From Teredinibacter turnerae (GTDB lineage Bacteria; Pseudomonadota; Gammaproteobacteria; Pseudomonadales; Cellvibrionaceae), in the NCBI RefSeq assembly GCF_037935975.1, contig NZ_CP149817.1, positions 1,302,001 through 1,366,000 of the forward strand: a DNA stretch of 64,000 nt, written 5' to 3'. A model generated the notes under the pieces. That model had not been told where the DNA came from and did no database searches. It was given only the letters and a program-made list of their open reading frames with translations. This document shows, in pieces, positions 26,855 to 34,946 of the stretch; positions within the stretch are counted from its first letter, which is position 1, and every line of letters begins with the position of its first letter. The translations under genes were made by a program, and so were the position numbers.

Positions 26855-27280
26855 ATGTTGCTTTCTAATGCATCGGCGGCCAGTCGACGCTCGGTTATTG
26901 TCGAACTGGAAGGCGGTGTGTGCTATGCCTATTTAACACATCCACATGGTTCTCGTCCGGCGTTCGAGGTCCTCGTCGCCTCATCGGTTATTCTTACGGA
27001 TATTCGCGAAGCCAAACGTTTGGCAAAAGCTGGTTGTCCGCCGCCGCCCACCCGAGATTACACCACTGCGTTCACCGGCAACCTGCCGAGGTCTGCGCGG
27101 GATGTATCGTTTATCTGGTCGGACGCGGGGGACGCTATTATTATTCTGGTGCGGGGTGCCAAGCAGGCGGCGATTGCCGAAGGGCGGGTTTACTCGCGGG
27201 CGATTGGCAGGGTTGGCCCATACGGTTACCCCTGGGACGAAGAGGCTGTACGTCAGGCATTTCAGCATGTCTGTGCTTGA
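26855..27280 (+). CDS. Hypothetical protein
   Basis: 141 residues from ATG 26855 with AAGGA 6 bases upstream (an in-frame TTG at 26849 is less likely). No signal peptide or membrane segment. A mixed alpha/beta composition is suggested (SVIVELEGGVCYAYLTH, then EVLVASSVILTDIREAKRLAKAGCPPPP, later DAIIILVRGAKQAAIAEGRVYSRAIGRVGPYGYPWDEEAV). I do not recognise a family. The gene stands alone and is followed by a hairpin-rich stretch. Confidence 0.65.
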   Translation: MLLSNASAASRRSVIVELEGGVCYAYLTHPHGSRPAFEVLVASSVILTDIREAKRLAKAGCPPPPTRDYTTAFTGNLPRSARDVSFIWSDAGDAIIILVRGAKQAAIAEGRVYSRAIGRVGPYGYPWDEEAVRQAFQHVCA

Positions 27281-27346
27281 CGAGCATTGGTGTTTAAGGA
27301 CCGTCTATTTTGCCGTTGCCTTAAAAATCTGGCGGCTTTGTGCGAA

Positions 27347-27440
27347 AGCCCTGGCTTTTTTAGGGCTCGCATGAACTTTCAGTTCATGGCGGTGCGTCCC
27401 TGCACCGCCTATATAACCAGGCATAAACTGCCGCCTGGTT
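27347..27440 (+). other. Run of four tandem hairpins
   Basis: Four consecutive inverted repeats within 95 bases: AGCCCT/AGGGCT (27347-27367, loop containing six T), CATGAACT/AGTTCATG (27370-27388, 3-base loop), GGCGGTGC/GCACCGCC (27388-27409, 6-base loop) and AACCAGGC/GCCTGGTT (27415-27440, 10-base loop). The last ends just before the ribosome-binding site (AGGAGA) of the GFA gene. It could be a terminator region plus structured 5' leader, or a small structured RNA; no known RNA family was recognised. Confidence 0.5.
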
Positions 27441-27457
27441 AATAGGAGAACGTAACT

Positions 27458-28141
27458 ATGGCACAAGAAGTCACTGGGCACTGCCTTTGCGGTGCTGTAC
27501 ATTATCGCGTCGCAGATAATCTGGGTATTTTTCAATACTGTCATTGTTCCCGCTGTCGGCGGTTTACCGGGAGCGCCCATGCCGCCAATTTATTCGTCCT
27601 GCGTGACAACTTTTTTTGGGTTGCAGGGGAAGAAAATATGCGCGAGTACTCGCCGCCAGACACTAAAGGAACCTCTGATCAACCTAGTAATTTCTCTGCG
27701 TGACCTGCGGCGATTAGTTGTTAGGCGCCTTTCGCAGTTAATGGCCTTAGTCCTTAATAAGAAAGGCAACGCCACAAATGATCGCCGCAGGCCGCGCCCT
27801 ACGGGGCTTACAGGAATTTAACCTGAGGGTGTTGCGCTCGTTCGCCGTGCAACCAGCACGCCTCGCTCCCGCGCCTACTCACGTTAAATTCCTGTAAGCC
27901 AGAGGAATCACTAGGTTATTCAGAGGTTCCTGAATATTTTCGCACCGCATTTTGTGCTGTCTGTGGTTCATCGCTGCCATGGTTGTCGAAAAATGGCAAA
28001 GTGATGGTGGTGCCCGCAAGTACGCTGGATGCGCATCCGGGTGTGGAGCCGTCGCAAAATATATTTTGTGGTTCGCGGGCGGCGTGGTACAAAGCGGCGG
28101 CAGACTTGCCAGAATACGATGCGCTGCCGCCCAAAACTTAG
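27458..28141 (+). pseudogene. GFA/CENP-V family gene interrupted by a MITE
   Basis: The 5' fragment (27458 to ~27667, 70 codons) starts with TGHCLCGAVHYRV and Q-Y-C-H-C-S-R-C-R-R-F-T-G-S, the zinc-binding Cys motifs of the glutathione-dependent formaldehyde-activating/CENP-V fold. After the codons for PPDTK the frame enters an inserted element and stops at 27703. The 3' fragment resumes at 27932 with EYFRTAFCAVCGSSLPWL and runs in one frame to a TAG at 28139-28141. Excising 27668-27931 (264 bases) rejoins the halves in frame to give ~139 residues, the usual family length. The gene encoded a small zinc protein of the GFA family (substrate uncertain) and is now split. The 3' fragment is otherwise intact, so the insertion may be recent. 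Confidence 0.9.
27668..27930. mobile_element. MITE-1: non-autonomous element inside the GFA gene
   Basis: About 263 bp bounded by inverted ends GGAACCTCTGATCAACCTAG (left) and the complement of GGAACCTCTGAATAACCTAG (right), 18 of 20 identical. Inside are nested perfect inverted repeats: CCTGCGGCGAT (27704-27714) with ATCGCCGCAGG (27781-27791), and GGCTTACAGGAATTTAAC (27805-27822) with GTTAAATTCCTGTAAGCC (27883-27900). It has no room for a transposase and no convincing ORF. Target-site duplication is not obvious. A solitary end of the same family is at 15533-15551. Confidence 0.85.
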
Positions 28142-28160
28142 CAATGAATGAGGTAATTAG

Positions 28161-28604
28161 ATGACAATATGGGTTGATGCGGACGCGTGTCCAGTGGTGG
28201 TGAGAGAAATATTGTTTCGCGCCGCACGCCGCACCGGTGAACCATTAGTGTTAGTAGCCAATCAATCCATCGCGACGCCCTCCGTACCGAATATTTCCAT
28301 GATGCAGGTGCCTCAGGGGTACGATGCCGCAGATGACGAAATCGCCCGTAGAGTCGTGGCTGGTGATTTGGTTATTACCCAGGATATCCCCTTGGCCAAA
28401 GAGGTGATCGATAAAGACGCGCTGGCATTGAGCCCGCGCGGCGAATTGTTTACCCGGGCCAATATCGTAGCGCGCCTGAATATGCGTGATTTTCTGGAAA
28501 CCATGCGCAGCAGCGGCGTGCATACGGGTGGGCCCTCGGCGCTCTCGCAAAGCGATAAGCAGGCGTTCGCCAAACAACTGGATAAATGGCTGGCGAAGCG
28601 GTAA
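28161..28604 (+). CDS. yaiI: YaiI/YqxD family protein (DUF188)
   Basis: 147 residues, full length. The family is recognised by the N-terminal [18 protein letters not shown], then [26 protein letters not shown] and the terminal [38 protein letters not shown]. The fold is related to PIN-type nucleases with conserved acidic residues (D6, D8, D84-type), but the biochemical role of the family is not established. It starts 19 bp after the broken GFA gene and may have shared its transcript. Confidence 0.9.
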   Translation: MTIWVDADACPVVVREILFRAARRTGEPLVLVANQSIATPSVPNISMMQVPQGYDAADDEIARRVVAGDLVITQDIPLAKEVIDKDALALSPRGELFTRANIVARLNMRDFLETMRSSGVHTGGPSALSQSDKQAFAKQLDKWLAKR

Positions 28605-28686
28605 GCCTTGGGACGGGTTTTTGCGAGTGTGCCTATGTATCGCTAAAATGTATCGCTGAAATCTTTAAACGCATCGCCAAAAGCTT

Positions 28687-28951
28687 AGGGCCTGTTAACA
28701 CTAATTCAATTCGCTCTGCTGGAGCCTGTATTTTCAGGATGAAAGGCATTTTTTGAGTTGTTTAGCGGGCTAAACGAGCGAAAAATAACGCATCAGCCTG
28801 GAAATACAGGCCCAGCCCTGCGGGTTGCGGCTAAAATCCCGCTCTCAGCGTTGTTTATCGCTCATTTGGAACAACCAAACTATGCTCCAAACGCCTTGAC
28901 AGCGAAATTTTAGCCGCAACAGAATGAATCGAATTAGTGTTAACAGGCCCT
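28687..28951. mobile_element. MITE-2: palindromic non-autonomous element
   Basis: 265 bp with ends AGGGCCTGTTAACACTAATT and its complement, bordered on both sides by TA/TTA (possible TA target duplication). Internal inverted repeats include CCTGTATTT (28725-28733) with AAATACAGG (28802-28810), and GTTGCGGCTAAAAT (28824-28837) with ATTTTAGCCGCAAC (28907-28920). No coding capacity. It sits between yaiI and the CheW-CZB gene. Solitary copies of its ends occur at 18692-18708 and, less well conserved, at 5532-5544 and 61186-61217. Confidence 0.8.
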
Positions 28952-29062
28952 AAAACCCGACCACATATTCGCGCGTCTCGCTCTCGAAAACCTCCCCTTG
29001 CGCTATGCTCATGAAAACATCGAGCTAATTCGCCAGCGGCGTGGTGCACGGAGGATATCAAT

Positions 29063-29887
29063 GTGGTTGCTCAGGCATTCAACACAGACTTTACCGGGAA
29101 TACCCATGCGGAGGGCGCTTATATCACCTTCCGCGCCGGCGACACCCATTTTGCCCTTGCGGTTAGCTATGTACGCTATATCACCACATCACAATCGCTG
29201 AATCGCCGTAGTTCACCAACCAAAGAAGGTAAGACCCATATTGTGTTCGACTTTGGCGGTGAATCGCTCGCGCTTTACAACTTCAATGAAATGATAAAAA
29301 CCGGCGCCCACACGGAAGAGATTGAAGCCCTGATTACGTTGTTGAACGACCGGCAGGAAGACCACGTTAGCTGGCTCGCTGAGCTGGAGACCAGCCTGAA
29401 AACAGGCCAGCCCTTTACCAAGGCTGGCGATCATCACCAGTGTGCTTTTGGTAAGTGGTACGACAGCTACCAGGCCCAGGACGCGGAATTAAAACGCATA
29501 CTGGCTGCATTTCGCGACCCTCACCGGCGTCTGCATGCGCTCGCTGAAGAGTTAACCGGGCAGGTAAAACGCGGAATTGCGTTGGAGAGCGTGTTGCGTC
29601 AATTGCAACTGGCTAGAGAATCCACTTTTGGTGAGCTGCTGACCTTGTTCGACGACGCCCAGCGACGACTGGAAGAATTGAACAAGCCAGTGGTGATCGT
29701 TCTGGAAGATGGTCGCCACAAATTTGGACTCCAGGTGGAGTCTATTGGCGACATTAAGCAGTTTGAAAGCAGCGCCTGGTTGCCCGATCAGAATGCAGGC
29801 GACAACTGTTGTTACGACGGCTACTTTCAAACGGGCGACGCGCTTTATCTCAATATTATGCCGCAGAGCTTGCTGCAGATGGCGTGA
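29063..29887 (+). CDS. CheW-like protein with embedded CZB zinc-binding domain
   Basis: 274 residues, GTG start at 29063 with GGAGGA 7 bases upstream (an ATG at 29061 is out of frame). Residues ~18-80 resemble the first half of a CheW domain (Y-I-T-F-R-A-G-D-T-H-F-A-L-A-V). Residues ~95-165 form a chemoreceptor zinc-binding (CZB) domain with His101, Cys127 (CAFGKWY), His154 and His158 (PHRRLH) as the 3His/Cys ligands. After a helical linker, residues ~205-270 resume the CheW fold (VVIVLEDGRHKFGLQVESIGDIKQ). CheW scaffolds couple receptors to CheA; CZB domains sense zinc, hypochlorite or redox state. No signal or membrane segment. Likely a chemotaxis-type adaptor that senses through the CZB; no che genes are nearby. 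Confidence 0.85.
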   Translation: MVAQAFNTDFTGNTHAEGAYITFRAGDTHFALAVSYVRYITTSQSLNRRSSPTKEGKTHIVFDFGGESLALYNFNEMIKTGAHTEEIEALITLLNDRQEDHVSWLAELETSLKTGQPFTKAGDHHQCAFGKWYDSYQAQDAELKRILAAFRDPHRRLHALAEELTGQVKRGIALESVLRQLQLARESTFGELLTLFDDAQRRLEELNKPVVIVLEDGRHKFGLQVESIGDIKQFESSAWLPDQNAGDNCCYDGYFQTGDALYLNIMPQSLLQMA

Positions 29888-29990
29888 GTTGGGAGCGGCA
29901 AGGCCGCCCCCAAGAGTCACTATTGTTGTCTAGCGCTCCAGTACCGCCAATTCAGTACTGCCAACTCAGTAGAACCACTTCAGCTAAGTC

Positions 29991-32798
29991 CTAGTTGCAG
30001 CTCAGTCCAGCGGTCACGTCGTTGATCATCCTATTAAGCGCTGCCATGTTTACGCCTTCCAGGGTATCGCGTGGCGTGTCCATTCCGTCGGTGCGATTAT
30101 CGGCTTCGGCAAGCTTGTTACAGGCCTGGTTAAGGCGTCCTTCGCTGTTGAGATCGACAATATGTGCGAGTAGTCGGCTGAAATACCCGGCTCGATCAAT
30201 GCGCGCCAGTGGGTTTTCACCGGCACCTGATAGCGTGCCGTCGGCGATCCAGGTATCGAACGCGAGCTTCAGTGATTCCGGGTCTGCTACTGGCGCCGAG
30301 TCCATGCGCAACCCTACCAGCACCGGGTCATGGTCGGAATTGCGGGTCGCGGTGCTGCCGTCGTAATAGGTGAGGCTGCGCCCGTAATCGGTGTTGTAGT
30401 CCAGCGCATCAGCTTCGTCGGAATTAACGTGCCAAATCTCCGCCTGCTCGAATTTACTGTATAGGCTGTCGCTGAGCAGCACATAATCCAGTGTGCCTAC
30501 CTGGCCATCGAATACGTAGGAGTAGCTCTCGGCAGACTCGACATTGCTGTAGCCGTTGCTGAGCAAGAACGTGAGCGGCGCTTCAGCGGCGTAAGCGTTC
30601 AGGTCGCCCATAATAATCGCATCGTTATCGGCAATACCGGTGGGTGCGGTATGCAACCAGGCGTCCACTGCACGCGCGCCGTCCAGACGCCGCTGATTCC
30701 AGGCACCGGCGCCGTCCAGGTGATCGGCGTTGGGGTCGTCGGACGCCAGATCGTCGCCACTGCCTTTCGACTTCAGGTGGTTGACTACCACGGTAAAATT
30801 GTCGCCGCCACTGATGTGCGTAAAGGTTACCGCCAGGGAGGCGCGGTTAGTGGACGGGCCGTCAAACAGCGGGTCGTTTACAAAATCATGATCCGCGAAG
30901 ATCGGCAGTGTGGCCGCGACTGTATCGTCGAGAATCACAGGTATACTGCCGTCGGCTATAGCAACAACGGCCGGTTTGTAGATCACGCCTACGGCAATCG
31001 CATCGGTGCCCACAAACTGACTGCCTGGGTACACATAAGCGAAGGTGTTGCTGCCCGTGCGGCTGTTGAGCGCGTTCACCAGTAATTCAATAGCGGTTGA
31101 GCCATCGTTTACCGGGTCAAATTCGTTCTCCAGTTCCACTAGCCCCAAAACGTCCGCATCCAAAGACACAATCGCGTTAACGGTTTTCTGCAACTGTCGA
31201 GTCAACTCTTCGGCGTTGTTGGCGCCGCGCGGGTCGTGGCCGAGTGCTGTGCTGGCGCCGTTGTCGAGTGTTTTGAACAGGTTGAGCACGTTGAACGAGG
31301 TTATCCGCAGGTCGCCATTCACTTGCGGCGCAGCGGCTGGTCGCGGATTAGTGGCAATAAACGTATTGGCGTCATCGGTGTGCGCACGCAAGCGCCAGGT
31401 GGATTGTGAACTGCCGTTTCCAGCCCACTTGTAATCCATCACCCCGGTTAACCCATAGGCGGTATCACCCATGCGCGGTGCGGTTGCTTCAGCATAGGGG
31501 TTGAAACCTGCGAGCATGTCGATAGCAGCGTTCTGTTCGTTGAGGCCGTCGTCATACACAATTCCCCGAGCGGCCGTTTGCTGCAACCAGGCGTCGTAGG
31601 CGGCTGGGTCAGGTGTATTTAACTGGCTGAACTGGGCTGGACGGTCGCCAGCGGTTACGCGAATTTCGTTGAAGCGATCCAACTGAAACTGCTCGATGAT
31701 GTGCACCGGCTCCGCCAGGGTTACCAGCATGCCCTCATAGGCTTCCAGATCGGCCTGGTAGCGGTCAGCGCCACTCAGGGTTACCGCATCGCTGCTCAGT
31801 AATGAAACACTTGCCGCCGTGACGCTGCCGAGCTGATTTTGGGCAACGACCTCAATGCTTTCAACACTGCTCAACTGGGTTTCGCCAAAATACTGATCTA
31901 CGGTGGCCACAACTTTTACGCGGTCGCCAACATTGACGTCTGTGGTGGTCTCCGGGTCAAATACAAAGACCCCCTCGGACGATGCCGGGTCGCCATCTTC
32001 ATCAGTAGTTTCTTCCTGAATGTAAAAGCCGCTTAGGTCGCGCTTGGAATCGCTGTCGCTATCCTGAAAATCACCGACCACGACTGCCTCGACCACGACG
32101 CGTACATCCAGCATCGGGCTGACATCGGTTTCTCCAAAACTGTTGCTGGTCTGGGTATCCGGTGTGCCCTGAATTGCGGAAATAAACGCGGCAACCGGCT
32201 CGTTGCTACAGTCGCCGCAGCCGGTGCCACCGTCGGCGAAACTGCCAATGGGAATCAGGGTTTCGGCGTTATTTACGGTTTCCCCATCCAGCGCGTTTGG
32301 CTGAGAAAAAGACCATTGGGCGGTTGTGAAAATCGCGGAAGGTTCGCTGCCGGTCGCGCGGTAGGCCCAACCATCCATGTATTCCCAAGCGGTGCCGGTG
32401 CCGTCTGCGTTAGGCTCGCCAAACAGATCAAACAGGGTGCCGTTGTGGAACAGTTCAATGGCGTCGTCGCCGTTGATGCTCATGGCAGATGAGGTAAAGT
32501 CAGGCGCGAAGCCAAAGAACGCTGTGAAGCCGTCGTTTTCCGACGCCACATAGAGGTAAGTGCCTGCACTTACGCTAATCGGCGGAAAAGTAAACTCTTC
32601 GCCATCGCTGCCGCCGCCGTTGTTGGCACTGCCCAACCCGTAGCTGCTCAGGTCTGCGATATCGTCGAGCACATAGAGCTCAACGCCCTTGGGAACACCC
32701 CCACTGAGCGGGCCGTCGAACACTGCCGTTAATAAAAGATTTGCATGCGCACTGGCACAACCGCCAGCGAGGGCGATAGCCAAACCGAGTCGTTTCAT
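29991..32798 (-). CDS. ExeM/NucH family extracellular endonuclease
   Basis: 935 residues with signal peptide (MKRLGLAIALAGGCASAHA). Order: lamin-tail-like domain (~20-190: LLLTAVFDGPLSGGVPKGVELYV, then D-D-A-I-E-L-F-H-N-G), a linker with Cys pairs (GGTGCGDCSNE), an OB-fold region (~240-450), and an endonuclease/exonuclease/phosphatase domain (~490-840) with RITSFNVLNLF, D-V-L-G-L-V-E-L-E-N and N-S-D-H-D-P-V-L-V as catalytic motifs. Secreted DNases of this type degrade extracellular DNA for nutrients or biofilm turnover. The C-terminus is not a GlyGly-CTERM tail as in some relatives; it ends in a ~75-residue helical segment with two Cys. The ATG has AAAGGAA upstream. Confidence 0.9.
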   Translation of the reverse strand: MKRLGLAIALAGGCASAHANLLLTAVFDGPLSGGVPKGVELYVLDDIADLSSYGLGSANNGGGSDGEEFTFPPISVSAGTYLYVASENDGFTAFFGFAPDFTSSAMSINGDDAIELFHNGTLFDLFGEPNADGTGTAWEYMDGWAYRATGSEPSAIFTTAQWSFSQPNALDGETVNNAETLIPIGSFADGGTGCGDCSNEPVAAFISAIQGTPDTQTSNSFGETDVSPMLDVRVVVEAVVVGDFQDSDSDSKRDLSGFYIQEETTDEDGDPASSEGVFVFDPETTTDVNVGDRVKVVATVDQYFGETQLSSVESIEVVAQNQLGSVTAASVSLLSSDAVTLSGADRYQADLEAYEGMLVTLAEPVHIIEQFQLDRFNEIRVTAGDRPAQFSQLNTPDPAAYDAWLQQTAARGIVYDDGLNEQNAAIDMLAGFNPYAEATAPRMGDTAYGLTGVMDYKWAGNGSSQSTWRLRAHTDDANTFIATNPRPAAAPQVNGDLRITSFNVLNLFKTLDNGASTALGHDPRGANNAEELTRQLQKTVNAIVSLDADVLGLVELENEFDPVNDGSTAIELLVNALNSRTGSNTFAYVYPGSQFVGTDAIAVGVIYKPAVVAIADGSIPVILDDTVAATLPIFADHDFVNDPLFDGPSTNRASLAVTFTHISGGDNFTVVVNHLKSKGSGDDLASDDPNADHLDGAGAWNQRRLDGARAVDAWLHTAPTGIADNDAIIMGDLNAYAAEAPLTFLLSNGYSNVESAESYSYVFDGQVGTLDYVLLSDSLYSKFEQAEIWHVNSDEADALDYNTDYGRSLTYYDGSTATRNSDHDPVLVGLRMDSAPVADPESLKLAFDTWIADGTLSGAGENPLARIDRAGYFSRLLAHIVDLNSEGRLNQACNKLAEADNRTDGMDTPRDTLEGVNMAALNRMINDVTAGLSCN

Positions 32799-33146
32799 AA
32801 TTTCCTTTCCATGTTAATGATGACGAAGAGAGTGTTTACCTCAGTGAACGCTGGGTAACCTCTGCCGGTTTCGCAACTGTCTGGTTGGTTATCGTTATTG
32901 TTATGTCTTTGCGAGATTGAAGACGCACCTAAGCGGTGGAAACATTACGGCGGACTGCATGGCAGGCGGCGAGTTAATTGCCGGCTCTTTACGAAGCGCC
33001 AGAATGGGCATACCAAGGCTTGAATGTCGTGTCTCGTCGGACTGCGTAACAACAATTGCGAATGCAACAGAGCTTCACAGCCTTCAGTGACATTCGTATA
33101 ACGCTTTTTTGTAACTTGCGCGTCAACTTTATGACGAGCGACAGGC
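32799..33146. other. Intergenic region upstream of the ExeM-like gene
   Basis: About 350 bases between the ExeM-like start and the GH79-like stop, both on the minus strand. It presumably contains the promoter for the nuclease gene. No terminator hairpin with T-tract or known operator was recognised; the ORFs here are short and featureless. Confidence 0.4.
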
Positions 33147-34652
33147 CTATTGCAAATGATTGTTGATACGCACTCGCCAAAAATTTATCGAATTTGGCGG
33201 CAGTTGGTTGGTGACTTGCGGTTGCGGGAAATCCTGCAGGCTTACCCTGCCTTTGTCGAAAGACGGCTTGTGCCCGTTGATGCGCAGTTTTTTTGCGGTC
33301 AGTTTTGTGGCGGTGAGTTGATATATTTCTGTTGGTTCGCCGAAGTGGGGGGCACTGATCTCGAGGTGATCATTTGCGATGTTAATCAATAGCAGCCAGA
33401 TGTCTTCCGAATCCTGGCTTTGGTGCGCGTATACGCGTACATCCGGGTTGTTGCTCTGCACTCGATACACATCGTCGCCCATAAGTTGCGCCCAAAGCCA
33501 GCTTACCCAGTAATCGGGACGGGGTTTCAGCGTGATGCGATCGATCATGCCGTAGTCGCCGCCGATCAGGCTCTGGCGAATCATCACTTTCTGGCCTTGC
33601 GCGGCGCCCTGGCCGAGTTGATCCGCCCACCAGAAGCAGGAAGCAAAGCGGTCAGAAATTTTGGGCTGGCCTCCGCATTGAGCCGAGCCGGTTTCTCCAG
33701 TCCACAGTTGTGCGTTCGGCTGGTAGAGGTCGCGCCAGGCGCGCAGGCGTTTGCTGTAGTCGGTGAAATATTCAAATGATCGCGCGTGCAGCACATTTTT
33801 AACATTGGCGGCGCGGGTGCGAATGGGGGAGCGATCACTTTGGAACGGGTAATAGTGCCAGTCAACGATATCCAATTCGGTGGGCAGACTCTCTAGAAAC
33901 CGCTTGGTTAAATTGGAAAACGGTTTGATGGTTTCGCCCAGCTTCGGCCAGAAGGCACTGCCGGGGCCACAAATTTTGATGTCGGGATAGTAGCGTCGCA
34001 CCAGTTGCGCAAAGGTGGCGTAGTCCTGCGCGAGATTTTTCGGCCCCGGTTGGGCGCGCAGGCCATGAAATGCCCAGTAGGCATTGAGTTCATTGCCCAG
34101 TTCACAAACGTCGATGTGGTATCCCTGCTCCTTGGAATATTGCAGTAGTTTTTGAATTTCTGTGCCCTGCCATTCACCGTGGTATTTGCGTTTGAATAAA
34201 CCGTATTTAAAGGTGAAAGAAAATTTCAGGTTATTGCGTTGAATAAACGCGTGCAGGTTATCCCACATCGCTTTGGAGAGAATAAAATCGGAAGGGTTGT
34301 TTTCGGTACATTCAAAATAGTGAATCTTGTCGGCTTCGGAGCCACCTATGCGCAAGTAGGCGGGACCAAGCGCCTGGACCAGACGGTCCAGTTTCTTCGC
34401 ATTTAAGTCCAGTGGTGGAACCCGCAAGGTGCCGAGACCCTTGCGTACCCCATTACTGCCTTCCCACCAATACCCCCCTGCCAGCACTGAAATGTCGATA
34501 GAAAACGAGAGGTAGGCAGGGTCTATTTTTTCCACCGGCACGCGATTGAGTAACTCGACCTGTGCCCGCTGCTGGCCAACATGGTGATAGGGGTGGGTAA
34601 GATGTTTGCGTCGGCCGAAGCGGAGCAAACGTTGTAGGTGAGTCAGTCGCAT
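33147..34652 (-). CDS. GH79-like (heparanase/beta-glucuronidase family) glycoside hydrolase
   Basis: 501 residues. A TIM-barrel of clan GH-A is indicated by GPAYLRIGGSEADKIHY (~97-113), DVCELGNELNAYW with predicted acid/base Glu188, DIVDWHYYPF (~261-270) and QLWTGETGSAQCGG with predicted nucleophile Glu320. A C-terminal beta-sandwich follows (~410-500). These features match GH79 heparanase-like enzymes, which cleave glucuronic-acid-containing glycans. No convincing signal peptide: the N-terminus MRLTHLQRLLRFGRRKHLTH is basic and not hydrophobic, unusual for a polysaccharide hydrolase. The ribosome-binding site is weak, so the start is uncertain. Confidence 0.75.
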   Translation of the reverse strand: MRLTHLQRLLRFGRRKHLTHPYHHVGQQRAQVELLNRVPVEKIDPAYLSFSIDISVLAGGYWWEGSNGVRKGLGTLRVPPLDLNAKKLDRLVQALGPAYLRIGGSEADKIHYFECTENNPSDFILSKAMWDNLHAFIQRNNLKFSFTFKYGLFKRKYHGEWQGTEIQKLLQYSKEQGYHIDVCELGNELNAYWAFHGLRAQPGPKNLAQDYATFAQLVRRYYPDIKICGPGSAFWPKLGETIKPFSNLTKRFLESLPTELDIVDWHYYPFQSDRSPIRTRAANVKNVLHARSFEYFTDYSKRLRAWRDLYQPNAQLWTGETGSAQCGGQPKISDRFASCFWWADQLGQGAAQGQKVMIRQSLIGGDYGMIDRITLKPRPDYWVSWLWAQLMGDDVYRVQSNNPDVRVYAHQSQDSEDIWLLLINIANDHLEISAPHFGEPTEIYQLTATKLTAKKLRINGHKPSFDKGRVSLQDFPQPQVTNQLPPNSINFWRVRINNHLQ

Positions 34653-34946
34653 AGAAAACCGGTGTTAACACCTGCTAATGGGGTCGAGGTCTGTGTCATC
34701 TTATTTGCCGATGTGGTTACACGCTGTCAAAAAAATGCGCACAGAACGTTGCTTCAGCGATGTTCTAGTGGCGTCCATTGATCGCGGCTCGCGCATGGTA
34801 TGACATTCTTGTGACGGCTAGATTAAGGAAATGTGTTACGCGTGGTTGTTCCACCTGCCCGACTCAAAGTGGTCTTTAGAGTGTAGGTCAGGTGGAAATG
34901 GTATGACGGATATGTCGCTTATAATTTCATGCTTGAGTTACTGTCA

